Shown one piece after another: positions 17,171-25,927 of a stretch of DNA of 64,000 nucleotides. Position 1 is the first letter of the stretch. Every line of letters begins with the position of its first letter. Position numbers and translations under genes: made by a program. The DNA is taken from positions 248,001-312,000 of the forward strand of contig NZ_JADPMR010000004.1 in the NCBI RefSeq assembly GCF_015686695.1, given 5' to 3'. Origin of the DNA: Vibrio nitrifigilis. Its GTDB lineage: Bacteria; Pseudomonadota; Gammaproteobacteria; Enterobacterales; Vibrionaceae. A model generated the notes under the pieces. The model was not told the DNA's origin. It made no database searches and saw only the letters and a program-made list of their open reading frames with translations.

Positions 17171-19081
17171 ATGGAATTTCTAACGGTACAAGATTTACGC
17201 ATTAGTGTTGAACAAGATGGCCGGCCCAAAGATATCGTCAAAAAAGTGAGTTTTGATTTACCTAAAGGCCAGGTTCTTGCACTCATTGGCGAATCAGGTT
17301 CAGGGAAAACCACCATTGCCTTATCGTTAATGGGGTATGCCAAACCTGGATGTCATATTTCTGGTGGTTCAGTGATGTTAGGCAATGACTCCGTACTGGA
17401 TGCAGATATCAAAACATTACGCGAGTGGCGTGGTAATCGTATTGCTTATATTGCGCAGAGCGCCGCTGCCGCTTTCAACCCAAGTAAGCGTTTGATCGAT
17501 CAAGTGATTGAATCCGCTTATCTTCATGGAATGGATAATAAAGAGAATTTAAAGAAACGGGCGATAGCATTGTTTCGGGATTTAGCGCTGCCTAATCCTG
17601 AAAGCATTGGTCGACGTTATCCGCATGAAGTCTCTGGTGGACAACTGCAGCGCGTGATGGCTGCGATGGCCTTAATTGCTGAACCAGAATTGGTGATTCT
17701 CGATGAACCGACGACTGCGCTGGATGTCACTACGCAAGTTGAAGTGCTACAAGTCTTTCGTAGTGTTGTAAAAAAGCGTGGGGTAACCGCCGTATATGTT
17801 TCCCATGATTTGGCCGTTGTTGCGCAAGTCGCTGATAAAATCGTGGTGTTAAATCAGGGGGAAATTCGCGAGTGTAACTCAACGGCGCAAATTTTAACTC
17901 AAGCAGATGATGCTTATACGCAACAATTGCTCGATGCCGCATCACCAAGTGTTAAAGTCACAAGCACCTATCAGACCCCGACTTCAGTGGCGTCGCAGAC
18001 GCAAAAGCCGTTGTTAGTTCTCAGAAAGATCCTTGCTGGTTATGGCAAGCGTAATTCACACGGTATTCCAGAAGCGAAAGTATTAGATGATATTAATGTG
18101 ACCCTCTATCCTGGCCAAGCGATTGGTGTTATTGGTGAATCAGGCTCAGGTAAAACGACGTTGGCCAAAGTGGTGGCCGGTTTGTTACCGCCTGCATTGG
18201 GAAGCATGAAGCTTTGTGGTGAAGAGCTTAATGGGCCTTATTCCATGCGCACCAAAAAGCAGTGCCGAGAAATTCAAATGGTGTTTCAAAGTGCGGATAA
18301 CGCGCTTAATCCGAAACATACCATTCGCCAATTGCTTGGCCGGCCGCTTAAAGCGTATTTTTCCATGTCCCGAGGAGAGCGTGAAAAACGTATTTATGAG
18401 TTGCTTGAGCTTGTTCAACTGCCCGCTGATCTGATTGATCGTAAGCCCTCTGCGCTGTCTGGTGGTCAAAAACAGCGCATCAATTTAGCGCGTGCGTTAG
18501 CTGCTGAGCCTAAAGTAGTGATTTGTGATGAAGTGACGTCGGCTCTAGATACCGTTGTTGGCGCTGCTATTTTGGATTTGTTAAAAGATCTAAAAGCCAA
18601 ATTAGGCCTTTCTTACTTATTCATCAGTCATGATATTCATACCGTTCGCTCTCTGTGCGAGCAAGTGGTGGTGATGTACAAAGGCCATCAAGTTCAAACG
18701 TCCAATACTCATAAATTACAACAGGGTGAGCTACATCCGTATACGGCATTGTTGATCGATTCCATTCCACAAATTCGTCAAGATTGGATTGAAGAGCCTC
18801 GTTTAGCCACGGTGCAATTAGCTAAGCCTTCTTTTTATCAGGTGCCTGAGCATACTGAAACCTGTGCTTTTCTTGAACGTTGCCCGCACCGGATTACGGG
18901 GATTTGCGACCGTAATGCGCCTGGAATACGTAAAACCGCTCTGGGTGGTCAGATACTGTGTTTATTAAAACCAGATAATTTACCAGTTAACGGAGAACAT
19001 CATAAAAAGCGACATCAAAATCGCTGGTGTCCCTCGACCAACACAACGGGAAAGGAATTGGTTAATGAACAGTCGCTTTAA
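17171..19081 (+). CDS. Fused two-domain peptide ABC transporter ATPase (DppD-DppF type)
   Basis: One polypeptide of 636 residues with two complete ATPase domains. Each has Walker A (GESGSGKTT), a signature (VSGGQLQRVMAAMAL; LSGGQKQRINLARAL) and Walker B (LVILDEPTTALD; VVICDEVTSALD). The C-terminus has the Cys-containing oligopeptide-transporter motif (CAFLERCPHRITGICDRNAPG), probably binding an iron-sulfur cluster. ATG 17171, after GGAGAAGAAA, is preferred to the longer frame at 17126, which overlaps the permease. It ends 17 bp inside the start of the ferredoxin-like gene. Confidence 0.94.
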   Translation: MEFLTVQDLRISVEQDGRPKDIVKKVSFDLPKGQVLALIGESGSGKTTIALSLMGYAKPGCHISGGSVMLGNDSVLDADIKTLREWRGNRIAYIAQSAAAAFNPSKRLIDQVIESAYLHGMDNKENLKKRAIALFRDLALPNPESIGRRYPHEVSGGQLQRVMAAMALIAEPELVILDEPTTALDVTTQVEVLQVFRSVVKKRGVTAVYVSHDLAVVAQVADKIVVLNQGEIRECNSTAQILTQADDAYTQQLLDAASPSVKVTSTYQTPTSVASQTQKPLLVLRKILAGYGKRNSHGIPEAKVLDDINVTLYPGQAIGVIGESGSGKTTLAKVVAGLLPPALGSMKLCGEELNGPYSMRTKKQCREIQMVFQSADNALNPKHTIRQLLGRPLKAYFSMSRGEREKRIYELLELVQLPADLIDRKPSALSGGQKQRINLARALAAEPKVVICDEVTSALDTVVGAAILDLLKDLKAKLGLSYLFISHDIHTVRSLCEQVVVMYKGHQVQTSNTHKLQQGELHPYTALLIDSIPQIRQDWIEEPRLATVQLAKPSFYQVPEHTETCAFLERCPHRITGICDRNAPGIRKTALGGQILCLLKPDNLPVNGEHHKKRHQNRWCPSTNTTGKELVNEQSL

Positions 19082-19379
19082 ACGTGTTGCTGAGCGCGAT
19101 AGAAAGACGGTCATGATTCATATCGATGGTGAGTTAGTGCATGCCAAACAGGGAGATACGGTAATGGCGGCCATATTAACGCATCAAGGGGCGTTAAGAA
19201 CGAATGAGTTTGATCATCAACATCGAGCTGGATTCTGCCTGATGGGGGCATGTCAAGATTGCTGGGTATGGACCGCGCAAGGTAAAAGACTGCGTTCATG
19301 TTCAACTTCCGTAGAATCTGGAATGGAAATCGTTACAAAACAACCGGAGGCCGTATGGAAGGTTCACGAGTTGTCATAA
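19065..19379 (+). CDS. (2Fe-2S) small subunit of opine-oxidase-like flavoenzyme (OoxC/HcnA type)
   Basis: 104-residue ferredoxin-like protein. The Cys pattern GFCLMGACQDCWVW, with a fourth Cys in RLRSCST, is the 2Fe-2S binding pattern of the small subunit of opine oxidases, hydrogen cyanide synthase HcnA and related amine dehydrogenases. HIDGELVHAKQGDTVMAAI is the usual N-terminal strand set. It overlaps the ATPase and the next oxidoreductase gene (start 19355), so the three subunits should be made together. AAGGAATTGG is the ribosome site. Confidence 0.88.
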   Translation: MNSRFKRVAERDRKTVMIHIDGELVHAKQGDTVMAAILTHQGALRTNEFDHQHRAGFCLMGACQDCWVWTAQGKRLRSCSTSVESGMEIVTKQPEAVWKVHELS

Positions 19380-20824
19380 TCGGTGCGGGGCCTGCTGGTA
19401 TTAGGTGTGCACAGACGCTGGTGGATGCAGGATTAACACCTGTGGTGATCGACGAGCAACCACGTAGTGGCGGACAAATTTATCGCCGTCAACCCCCCAA
19501 TTTCAAGCGTGGCTATAAGACGTTATATGGTAGCGAAGCCGCTAAAGCACAAGCGCTTCATCGCAGTGCTGATCGTATTGAGTCTAAGATTTTGTATTAT
19601 CCCAACACTTCAGTGTGGAATGTACAAGATAAGATTGTTTATGCTCATCAAGATGGCCAACCGTTAGAGATTCATTATGATTCAATTGTATTGTGTACTG
19701 GCGCAATTGATCGTGTGATGCCGATAGAAGGGTGGCAAAATGCGGGGAGTTATACCTTAGGTGGTGCCCAAGTCGCGTTAAAGCATCAAGGTTTGTCGAT
19801 TGGCGAACATGTCACCTTTATGGGCACTGGGCCATTACTTTATCTAGTCGCTTACCAATACGTTAAAGCAGGCGCTGATGTTAAAGCCGTATTAGACACC
19901 TCAACATTGAAAGATCGGTGCAAAGGGTTAATGGGATTATTGTCCAAGCCACAAGCTCTTTGGTCTGGTCTTTATTTTATGTTGCAAATGAAGCGTGCCG
20001 GGGTGGCATTATATTCTGGCATTACACCGCAACGCATTGCCCACGATGAGCAGGGCGTGTGCGGTGTTGAAGCGAAACTCCCTAATGGGAAAAACATTCA
20101 AATTCATTGTGATGCTGTAGCAACCGGCTTTCATTTAAAACCAGAAACTCAACTCGCGGACTTACTTGGTTGTGACTTCTCTTTTGATGAACTGAGCCAG
20201 TTGTGGCTACTTAACACGGACGGGGAAGGGCGTACGTCGGTACCTCACGTTTATAGTGCGGGTGATGGAACCGCTATTTTAGGTGCAGATGCTGCCGAGT
20301 GTGCTGGGCGTTTAGCCGCCTTATCACTGTTACAAGATTTGGATCCGGCGGCAATGGTATTGACGATGACCCATAATCGGCAAAAAGCCCTGAAACAAAA
20401 AATGCTCAAAAAACTCGCGCGGTTTCGCCGGTTTGGTTTGGGATTACAAAAAGCGTTTCCTTGGCCTGCGCATATGATTTCTGAGTTAACGGATGAGACG
20501 GTCGTCTGTCGCTGTGAAATGATTAAAGCGGGCGAAATTAAGCAAAGTGTTCGTTATAAACAGGCTGATGAAGTCAACCGTTCTAAATCATTTACCAGAG
20601 TAGGTATGGGACGTTGCCAAGGCCGGTATTGTGAGCATGTTAATCGCCACTTAATCGCGAAAGCATCACAGCATAATGATACGTTCGTAGGACGCCAGCG
20701 TTCTCAAGCGCCAGTCAAACCTCTGCCTGTGGATGTGTATTTGCATCAACCTCAAATCATTAACCAGATTCCAGTGGTGAACTTAGTTGATGAACGGAAT
20801 GGAGAGTCGGAGGTGAGTGCATGA
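19355..20824 (+). CDS. FAD/NAD-binding large subunit of opine-oxidase-like enzyme (OoxA/HcnB type)
   Basis: 489 residues from ATG 19355 (ACCGGAGGCCGT upstream; the frame to 19298 is inside the previous gene). The N-terminal dinucleotide fold has VVIIGAGPAGIRCAQTL, and a second lies near THVTFMGTGPLLYL. The C-terminal domain has CRCE and GMGRCQGRYC, a BFD-like Cys cluster typical of OoxA-type subunits that carry an extra iron-sulfur centre. With the small 2Fe-2S protein and the DAO-type subunit it matches the OoxABC/HcnABC architecture. The substrate is unknown; opine-like secondary amines are the leading guess. Confidence 0.87.
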   Translation: MEGSRVVIIGAGPAGIRCAQTLVDAGLTPVVIDEQPRSGGQIYRRQPPNFKRGYKTLYGSEAAKAQALHRSADRIESKILYYPNTSVWNVQDKIVYAHQDGQPLEIHYDSIVLCTGAIDRVMPIEGWQNAGSYTLGGAQVALKHQGLSIGEHVTFMGTGPLLYLVAYQYVKAGADVKAVLDTSTLKDRCKGLMGLLSKPQALWSGLYFMLQMKRAGVALYSGITPQRIAHDEQGVCGVEAKLPNGKNIQIHCDAVATGFHLKPETQLADLLGCDFSFDELSQLWLLNTDGEGRTSVPHVYSAGDGTAILGADAAECAGRLAALSLLQDLDPAAMVLTMTHNRQKALKQKMLKKLARFRRFGLGLQKAFPWPAHMISELTDETVVCRCEMIKAGEIKQSVRYKQADEVNRSKSFTRVGMGRCQGRYCEHVNRHLIAKASQHNDTFVGRQRSQAPVKPLPVDVYLHQPQIINQIPVVNLVDERNGESEVSA

Positions 20825-21972
20825 GCCAGACAAATTTTTACGATGTGATCATAGTTGGTGGTGGCTTTATGGGGACGGCCAGTGCCTTTTTCCTTAGCCA
20901 ACGTGGAATTAAGGTTGGTTTGTTTGAGCAAAATAGGATTGGGCAGTATGCCAGTGGCGTCAACTTTGGCAACGTACGCCGCCAAGGTCGCCATCTGGAT
21001 CAGCTGGAACTCGCTAACCGCTCGCGAGATTTATGGGGAAAATTGCCGCAACTGATCGGTGACGATTTGGAGTTTATTCAAAGTGGTCATATGCGGATTG
21101 GTTATGAAGAACAGGTCATTCAACAATTTGAAGATTACGCCAACGATCCACGAGCACAAGCTCTTAAGTTAGAAGTATTAACCGGCAAAGCGCTACATGA
21201 TCGTTTCCCCTATTTGGGTAAAGATGTTCTGGTTGGCTCATATGCACCACTTGATGGACACGCTAACCCCCGTTTAGTCTCACCAGCTTTTGCTCGCGTT
21301 GCCAAAAAGCTAGGAGCGGATATTTATGAACATTGTGAAATATCTCGCGTGGCAAAGAACGAGCACGGCTTCACCGTTCAGACCAAAGAAGGGGTGATAT
21401 ACCATTGCCATCAATTGCTAATTACTGCGGGCGCTTGGGCTCAAAGGTTATCTAATCAGTTTGGCGAATCGGTACCACTGTTTACGCGTGGACCGCAAAT
21501 GACGGTAACCGAACCATTACCTTATCGGTTTAAAACAGTCATTGGGGTCTCTTCGCCCAATGAAATGGATTCAATCTATTTTCGTCAGATACCAAGAGGG
21601 AATATAATCATCGGCGGATGCCATCGCACTATCCCTGATATGGACGCCCGCAAAGCCCGTTTTGAGCCTCAAGCGATGATTTACCAGATGCAGCAGCTGC
21701 ACCGTATTGTTCCTGAGCTGAGTAATATTCATATTATTCGCAGTTGGAGTGGTATCGAAAGTTATTTACCTGACTCACTGCCTATTATGGGGCCAAGCAG
21801 TACTACGGAAGGGCTCTATTATGCATTTGGATTTTGTGGACATGGGTTCCAGTTAGGCCCAGCAGTTGGGGACGTGATGGCAGAACTTATCGCGACAGGT
21901 GAGACATCGACGTATATTGAACCATTTGATATTCAGAGATTTTTGCCACAACCAGCCAAGAGAATTGCTTAA
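20821..21972 (+). CDS. FAD-dependent DAO-type catalytic subunit of opine-oxidase-like enzyme (OoxB/HcnC type)
   Basis: 383-residue D-amino-acid-oxidase-fold flavoprotein. FAD motif DVIIVGGGFMGTASAFFL at the N-terminus, GITAGAWAQRL-type middle motif (LLITAGAWAQRLSNQFG), and a C-terminal FGFCGHGFQLGPAVGDVMAELI motif. In this family it carries the amine-oxidising site. The ATG overlaps the preceding stop (ATGA) and the M20 deacylase starts immediately after its stop, so the operon is very compact. A remote relative is the PuuB-like oxidase at 57382. Confidence 0.88.
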   Translation: MSQTNFYDVIIVGGGFMGTASAFFLSQRGIKVGLFEQNRIGQYASGVNFGNVRRQGRHLDQLELANRSRDLWGKLPQLIGDDLEFIQSGHMRIGYEEQVIQQFEDYANDPRAQALKLEVLTGKALHDRFPYLGKDVLVGSYAPLDGHANPRLVSPAFARVAKKLGADIYEHCEISRVAKNEHGFTVQTKEGVIYHCHQLLITAGAWAQRLSNQFGESVPLFTRGPQMTVTEPLPYRFKTVIGVSSPNEMDSIYFRQIPRGNIIIGGCHRTIPDMDARKARFEPQAMIYQMQQLHRIVPELSNIHIIRSWSGIESYLPDSLPIMGPSSTTEGLYYAFGFCGHGFQLGPAVGDVMAELIATGETSTYIEPFDIQRFLPQPAKRIA

Positions 21973-23130
21973 ATGACGGATGCAGAACTGCTTGAGCGAC
22001 TTATTCGCTTTCCGACGATTTCTTCAGAATCAAACCTAGACTTAATCAAATATGTCGCTGATTTATTGCAAAGTCACGGTATCAATACCACGCAAATTGA
22101 CGATCCCGATCAGGCAAAGGCCGCGCTGTTTGCTTCCGTTGGTGATCCATCCGTTCCTGGCATATTGTTATCGGGGCATTCAGATGTTGTCCCGGTCGCG
22201 GGGCAAAATTGGCATTATGAGCCTTTTAACCCTCAAATTGAGAGTGGTAAGCTCTACGGGCGAGGGGCCTGTGATATGAAAGGCTTTCTTGCTGTCGCAA
22301 TTAACGTCATGATTTCACTAGCACAGAAACCGTTATCACGACCGGTACATTTAGCGATCAGTTTTGATGAAGAGTTGGGGTGTTTAGGCGTTAAAGATCT
22401 TTTATTGCATCTAAAGCATATCGAAGTCGAACCACTATTGTGTATTGTAGGTGAACCGACATTAATGAATATTGCTTTGGGATACAAAGGGAAAGCAGCG
22501 TATCGCGTTCATTGCCATGGTCAGGAAGCACATTCATCACGGGCACCTTTGTCAGTCAATGCGATTTATTTAGCGTGTGATGTGATGGCGCAATTGCGCC
22601 AAATGCAGCGTGATTTTAAACAGCATGGAGCCAGAGACGAGGCATACGATATTCCGTACTCGACAGTGCATGTTGGGAAAATAGAAGGTGGGAAAGCAAT
22701 TAATATCGTGCCACAACAGTGCGACTTTGATTTTGAAATCCGCCACCTAGCGGAAGATGATTTGGATGCATCACTCAATACCGTGTTTGAACAAGCCAAA
22801 GAGATTGTTGCTCAAGCAAGAGAAGAGCATCCTGATAGTAATGCGGATATTCAATTTGAGTGCATGAGTCGTTACCCGGGATTGAATACTGAGTCAGATA
22901 ACGCCATGGTGCAATCTTTGATGGCGCATTCCACACCAGAAACTCAATTGATAAAGGTAGCATTCGGTTCTGAAGGTGGGTTGTTTTCTCAATACTTAAA
23001 TGCCCCAGTTGTTGTTTGCGGCCCAGGTTCAATTGCCCAAGCGCATAAACCAGATGAATATGTTGAGCTTACACAGCTCGACGCTTGTCACCAATTACTC
23101 GAGCAATTTACTGCTCACATATGTGAATAA
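21973..23130 (+). CDS. M20-family deacylase, acetylornithine deacetylase-like (ArgE)
   Basis: 385-residue zinc hydrolase. Metal-site motifs are visible: LSGHSDVVPV (His ligand), RGACDMKGF (Asp), SFDEELGCLG (catalytic and ligand Glu) and a C-terminal His in AQAHKPDEYV. A dimerisation domain with EAHSSRAP lies between. ArgE-type annotation is by similarity only. In this operon, between an amine oxidase and succinate-semialdehyde dehydrogenase, it more likely removes an acyl group from the imported compound than makes ornithine. No gap exists between its ATG and the previous stop. Confidence 0.87.
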   Translation: MTDAELLERLIRFPTISSESNLDLIKYVADLLQSHGINTTQIDDPDQAKAALFASVGDPSVPGILLSGHSDVVPVAGQNWHYEPFNPQIESGKLYGRGACDMKGFLAVAINVMISLAQKPLSRPVHLAISFDEELGCLGVKDLLLHLKHIEVEPLLCIVGEPTLMNIALGYKGKAAYRVHCHGQEAHSSRAPLSVNAIYLACDVMAQLRQMQRDFKQHGARDEAYDIPYSTVHVGKIEGGKAINIVPQQCDFDFEIRHLAEDDLDASLNTVFEQAKEIVAQAREEHPDSNADIQFECMSRYPGLNTESDNAMVQSLMAHSTPETQLIKVAFGSEGGLFSQYLNAPVVVCGPGSIAQAHKPDEYVELTQLDACHQLLEQFTAHICE

Positions 23131-23166
23131 AAAATACGATGCCAATCGATTTACAGGGAGAGAATT

Positions 23167-24636
23167 ATGGCACAGTCTTCATTTATTAGCTCATTGAACG
23201 ATCCATCATTACTCAAAGAGCAAGCGTATTACCAAGGCCAATGGTTTGATGCTGATGATAGCTCTACGATTGATGTCATCAATCCATCAACCTCTGAAGT
23301 AATTGCAACCGTTCCTGCTTTATCAAAAGCTCAGGTGTTAGATAGCATTGAGTTTGCGGAACAAAGTTGGGCCAGTTGGCGCAAAGTACCGACGGCTGAA
23401 CGCTCCGCCATTTTGTACCGTTGGTACGATCTCATGATGGAAAACCAAGATGACTTGGGGCTTATCATGACGTTAGAGCAAGGTAAGCCATTACCAGAAG
23501 CTAAAGGCGAGATTGCATATGCGGCGAGTTTTATTAAATGGTTTGCCGAAGAGGCGCGCCGTATTCAAGGGCAAACACTGACGTCGCCTTCAGCAGATCG
23601 TCGGATTATGACGATCAAACAGCCGATAGGTGTGTGTGCGGCGATAACGCCGTGGAACTTTCCTGCAGCGATGATTACTCGAAAATGTGCACCAGCGCTG
23701 GCCGCGGGCTGTCCAATAGTGGTGAAACCGGCTGATTTAACGCCACTATCCGCACTGGCGTTGGCTGAATTAGCTGAACGTGCCGGTGTGCCAGCAGGGA
23801 TATTTAATGTGCTCACTGGCGATGCCGAGCTGATTGGAGGTGTGTTTACTTCTCATGATGCCATTCGCAAAATCACCTTTACAGGGTCTACTCGTGTAGG
23901 GCGCCTATTAATGGAGCAGAGTGCCAGCTCTATCAAACGTTTGAGTTTGGAATTAGGCGGTAATGCACCATTTATTGTTTTTGATGATGCCGATATAGCG
24001 GCTGCTGTTGATGGTTTAATGGTCAGCAAATTCCGTAACGCAGGACAAACCTGTGTATGTGCTAACCGCGTATTTGTACATGATGCCATTTACGATGAAT
24101 TTGCCGCGGCACTTAAAGTGAAAGTGGAGCAGTTAGTGGTGGGCGATGGTATGGCTCAAGGCACCACGATTGGTCCAATGATCAATCAAGCAGCGGTGCA
24201 AAAGGTGAAATACCATATTGAGGATGCGTTGGAAAATGGGGCGACATTACTGAGTGGTGGCGTGCCGGATGATGACCAACCATTTGTCGTGCCAACGATC
24301 TTAACCAACGTCAGTTTAGACTCCGTGGTGTGCCGTGAAGAAACCTTTGGTCCATTAGCTCCTCTGATTCGCTTTACTGATGAAGAAAGCGTCATTGAGG
24401 AAGCCAATAACACGCCATTTGGCCTCGGTGCTTATTATTACACGTCTGATATGCCACGAGCTTGGCGCGTCGGTGAAGCGTTAGAGTTTGGCATGGTCGG
24501 CCTAAACTCTGGCATTATCTCAATGGATATCGCGCCATTTGGTGGGATTAAACAATCTGGATTGGGACGTGAAGGTTCACAACTTGGTTTAGATGAATAC
24601 CTAGAAGTTAAAGCTTGGCACATGGGTAATTTATAA
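23167..24636 (+). CDS. gabD: NAD(P)-dependent succinate-semialdehyde dehydrogenase (GabD-like)
   Basis: 489-residue aldehyde dehydrogenase that should oxidise succinate semialdehyde to succinate. Landmarks: GVCAAITPWNFPAAMITRK, KPADLTPLSALALAELAERAG, FTGSTRVGRLLM, the catalytic Glu in LELGGNAPFIVFDDAD, and the catalytic Cys in RNAGQTCVCANR. GabD is normally 480-490 residues. It is the last plus-strand gene of the operon, and a terminator follows. With the aminotransferase at 25928 it makes a GABA to succinate route. Confidence 0.9.
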   Translation: MAQSSFISSLNDPSLLKEQAYYQGQWFDADDSSTIDVINPSTSEVIATVPALSKAQVLDSIEFAEQSWASWRKVPTAERSAILYRWYDLMMENQDDLGLIMTLEQGKPLPEAKGEIAYAASFIKWFAEEARRIQGQTLTSPSADRRIMTIKQPIGVCAAITPWNFPAAMITRKCAPALAAGCPIVVKPADLTPLSALALAELAERAGVPAGIFNVLTGDAELIGGVFTSHDAIRKITFTGSTRVGRLLMEQSASSIKRLSLELGGNAPFIVFDDADIAAAVDGLMVSKFRNAGQTCVCANRVFVHDAIYDEFAAALKVKVEQLVVGDGMAQGTTIGPMINQAAVQKVKYHIEDALENGATLLSGGVPDDDQPFVVPTILTNVSLDSVVCREETFGPLAPLIRFTDEESVIEEANNTPFGLGAYYYTSDMPRAWRVGEALEFGMVGLNSGIISMDIAPFGGIKQSGLGREGSQLGLDEYLEVKAWHMGNL

Positions 24637-24646
24637 GGAATAAAGA

Positions 24647-24675
24647 AAACGCGGCTTAACGCCGCGTTTCGTTTG
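24647..24675. terminator. Terminator after gabD-like gene
   Basis: AACGCGGC and GCCGCGTT pair around TTAA, preceded by A-run and followed by TCGTTT. It lies between convergent genes, so it can act on both strands. Confidence 0.85.
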
Positions 24676-24686
24676 TAGTGTGGGGA

Positions 24687-25613
24687 TTAATAGCCTTTAT
24701 TTCGGTCAACCCATCCTATCGCTTTCTCACCATTTAAATAGCTTTGCAAGTTTTTGATAAAGGATTGGTAGCCTGATTCTGGGCGGGTTAAGCCAGCAGC
24801 ATGTGGAGTTAACATGATCTTAGGGTGTAACCAAAATGGATGTTCTTTCGGCAGAGGTTCTTCTCTGGTGACATCCAATACCGCATAACTCAAATGTTGT
24901 TCATTTAATGCATTGATAAGATCTTGTTCTACTAAATGTTCACCACGGCCAATATTGATAAGCGCGGCACCTTGTGGCAATTGTTCAAACAAGGTCTGGT
25001 TGAGAATATCTCGAGTTTGCTCGGTTAATGGTAAAACGCAAAGTAAAATATCAAGTTGATTGAGAAAGTCTGGTAAGTGCTCATTGCCAGCGAAGCAGTC
25101 GACCCCTTCTAATGAATATTGGCTTCTTGCCCAACCGCTAAGTGCAAAACCAAACGGTTTAAGTCCGTGCAAAATAGCTTTACCTTGCTGACCTAGTCCC
25201 ATCACACCGATACGGTATTCGCTAGCAGGACCAACACTGTGTGGCTTCCAGCTACTCTGTGCTTGCGCTTCACGATAAAGATGGAAACCGCGATAAATGG
25301 ATAGCGCAGTGGCACAGCTGTATTCAGTTAATTGTTGTTCAAGATCGTGATCAATCATTCGAATTAATTGCACACTTTCGGGAATACAATCGAGAGGAAT
25401 TTGGTCGATACCTGCTGAAACGGTAAAAATTACTTGTAAATTTGGTAACTGAGCAAGTAGTTCAGTATCGACCTTCCAAACCACTATTCCCGTCACCTCA
25501 TTTAAATCACCGTGATCTGGCCAGAGACGAAATTCGACATCCGGAAAGTCTTGTTTGAGTCGTTGCTGCCAATGTTGGCCTCGTTTAGGCATTGAGTTAT
25601 AAAGAATAACCAC
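24687..25613 (-). CDS. D-2-hydroxyacid dehydrogenase (GhrA-like)
   Basis: 308-residue NAD(P)-dependent enzyme that reduces 2-oxo acids such as glyoxylate or pyruvate derivatives. Rossmann motif GVMGLGQQGKAILHG, the catalytic Arg in NIGRGEHLVEQ, Glu in REEPLPKEHPFW and His in LTPHAAGLTRP are all present. The start is GTG 25613 with AGGGA upstream. It is transcribed towards the gabD-like gene and away from the aminotransferase. A role in dealing with the 2-oxo acid released by the opine-type oxidase is plausible but inferred. Confidence 0.88.
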   Translation of the reverse strand: MVILYNSMPKRGQHWQQRLKQDFPDVEFRLWPDHGDLNEVTGIVVWKVDTELLAQLPNLQVIFTVSAGIDQIPLDCIPESVQLIRMIDHDLEQQLTEYSCATALSIYRGFHLYREAQAQSSWKPHSVGPASEYRIGVMGLGQQGKAILHGLKPFGFALSGWARSQYSLEGVDCFAGNEHLPDFLNQLDILLCVLPLTEQTRDILNQTLFEQLPQGAALINIGRGEHLVEQDLINALNEQHLSYAVLDVTREEPLPKEHPFWLHPKIMLTPHAAGLTRPESGYQSFIKNLQSYLNGEKAIGWVDRNKGY

Positions 25614-25927
25614 ATCGTTCCCTCGTTTAATTATTCACATATTTATTGTGCCAGAAGTTGTCAGTAAATGGAGCTTTTATCACTGCGCGAAACGGAAGAT
25701 TATCGGAAAAATCTAGCCTCTAGGCAGGAAACTCACTAATGGCAATGGAATGTGCTGTTTAACTGCAAAAAAGAGTGAAATATGGATATTCCATTCCGCA
25801 ATAAAGCACTGCGCACTGAGCAAAGGTGGTAGCGTTTATAGCATGGGCAAGCAACAGGTAATTCGCTAGGTGAATTGGCTTTGTCTCCCATATTAATTAG
25901 TGAATATCGATTCAAGGAGAAGTGGCA
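25614..25927. other. Divergent control region between hydroxyacid dehydrogenase and aminotransferase
   Basis: 314 bp with no ORF. It holds AACTGCAAAAAAGAG, resembling the CTGC-A words upstream of 12829, and a widely spaced TGGAAT/ATTCCA pair. The ribosome site AAGGAG at 25914 serves the aminotransferase. No firm promoter was identified. Confidence 0.4.

Noticed and set aside
19065..21972. Hydrogen cyanide synthase (HcnABC)
   Set aside because: The three-subunit layout is shared, but the linked importer, deacylase and GABA genes point to amino-acid conjugate oxidation, and no glycine-cyanogenesis context is seen.
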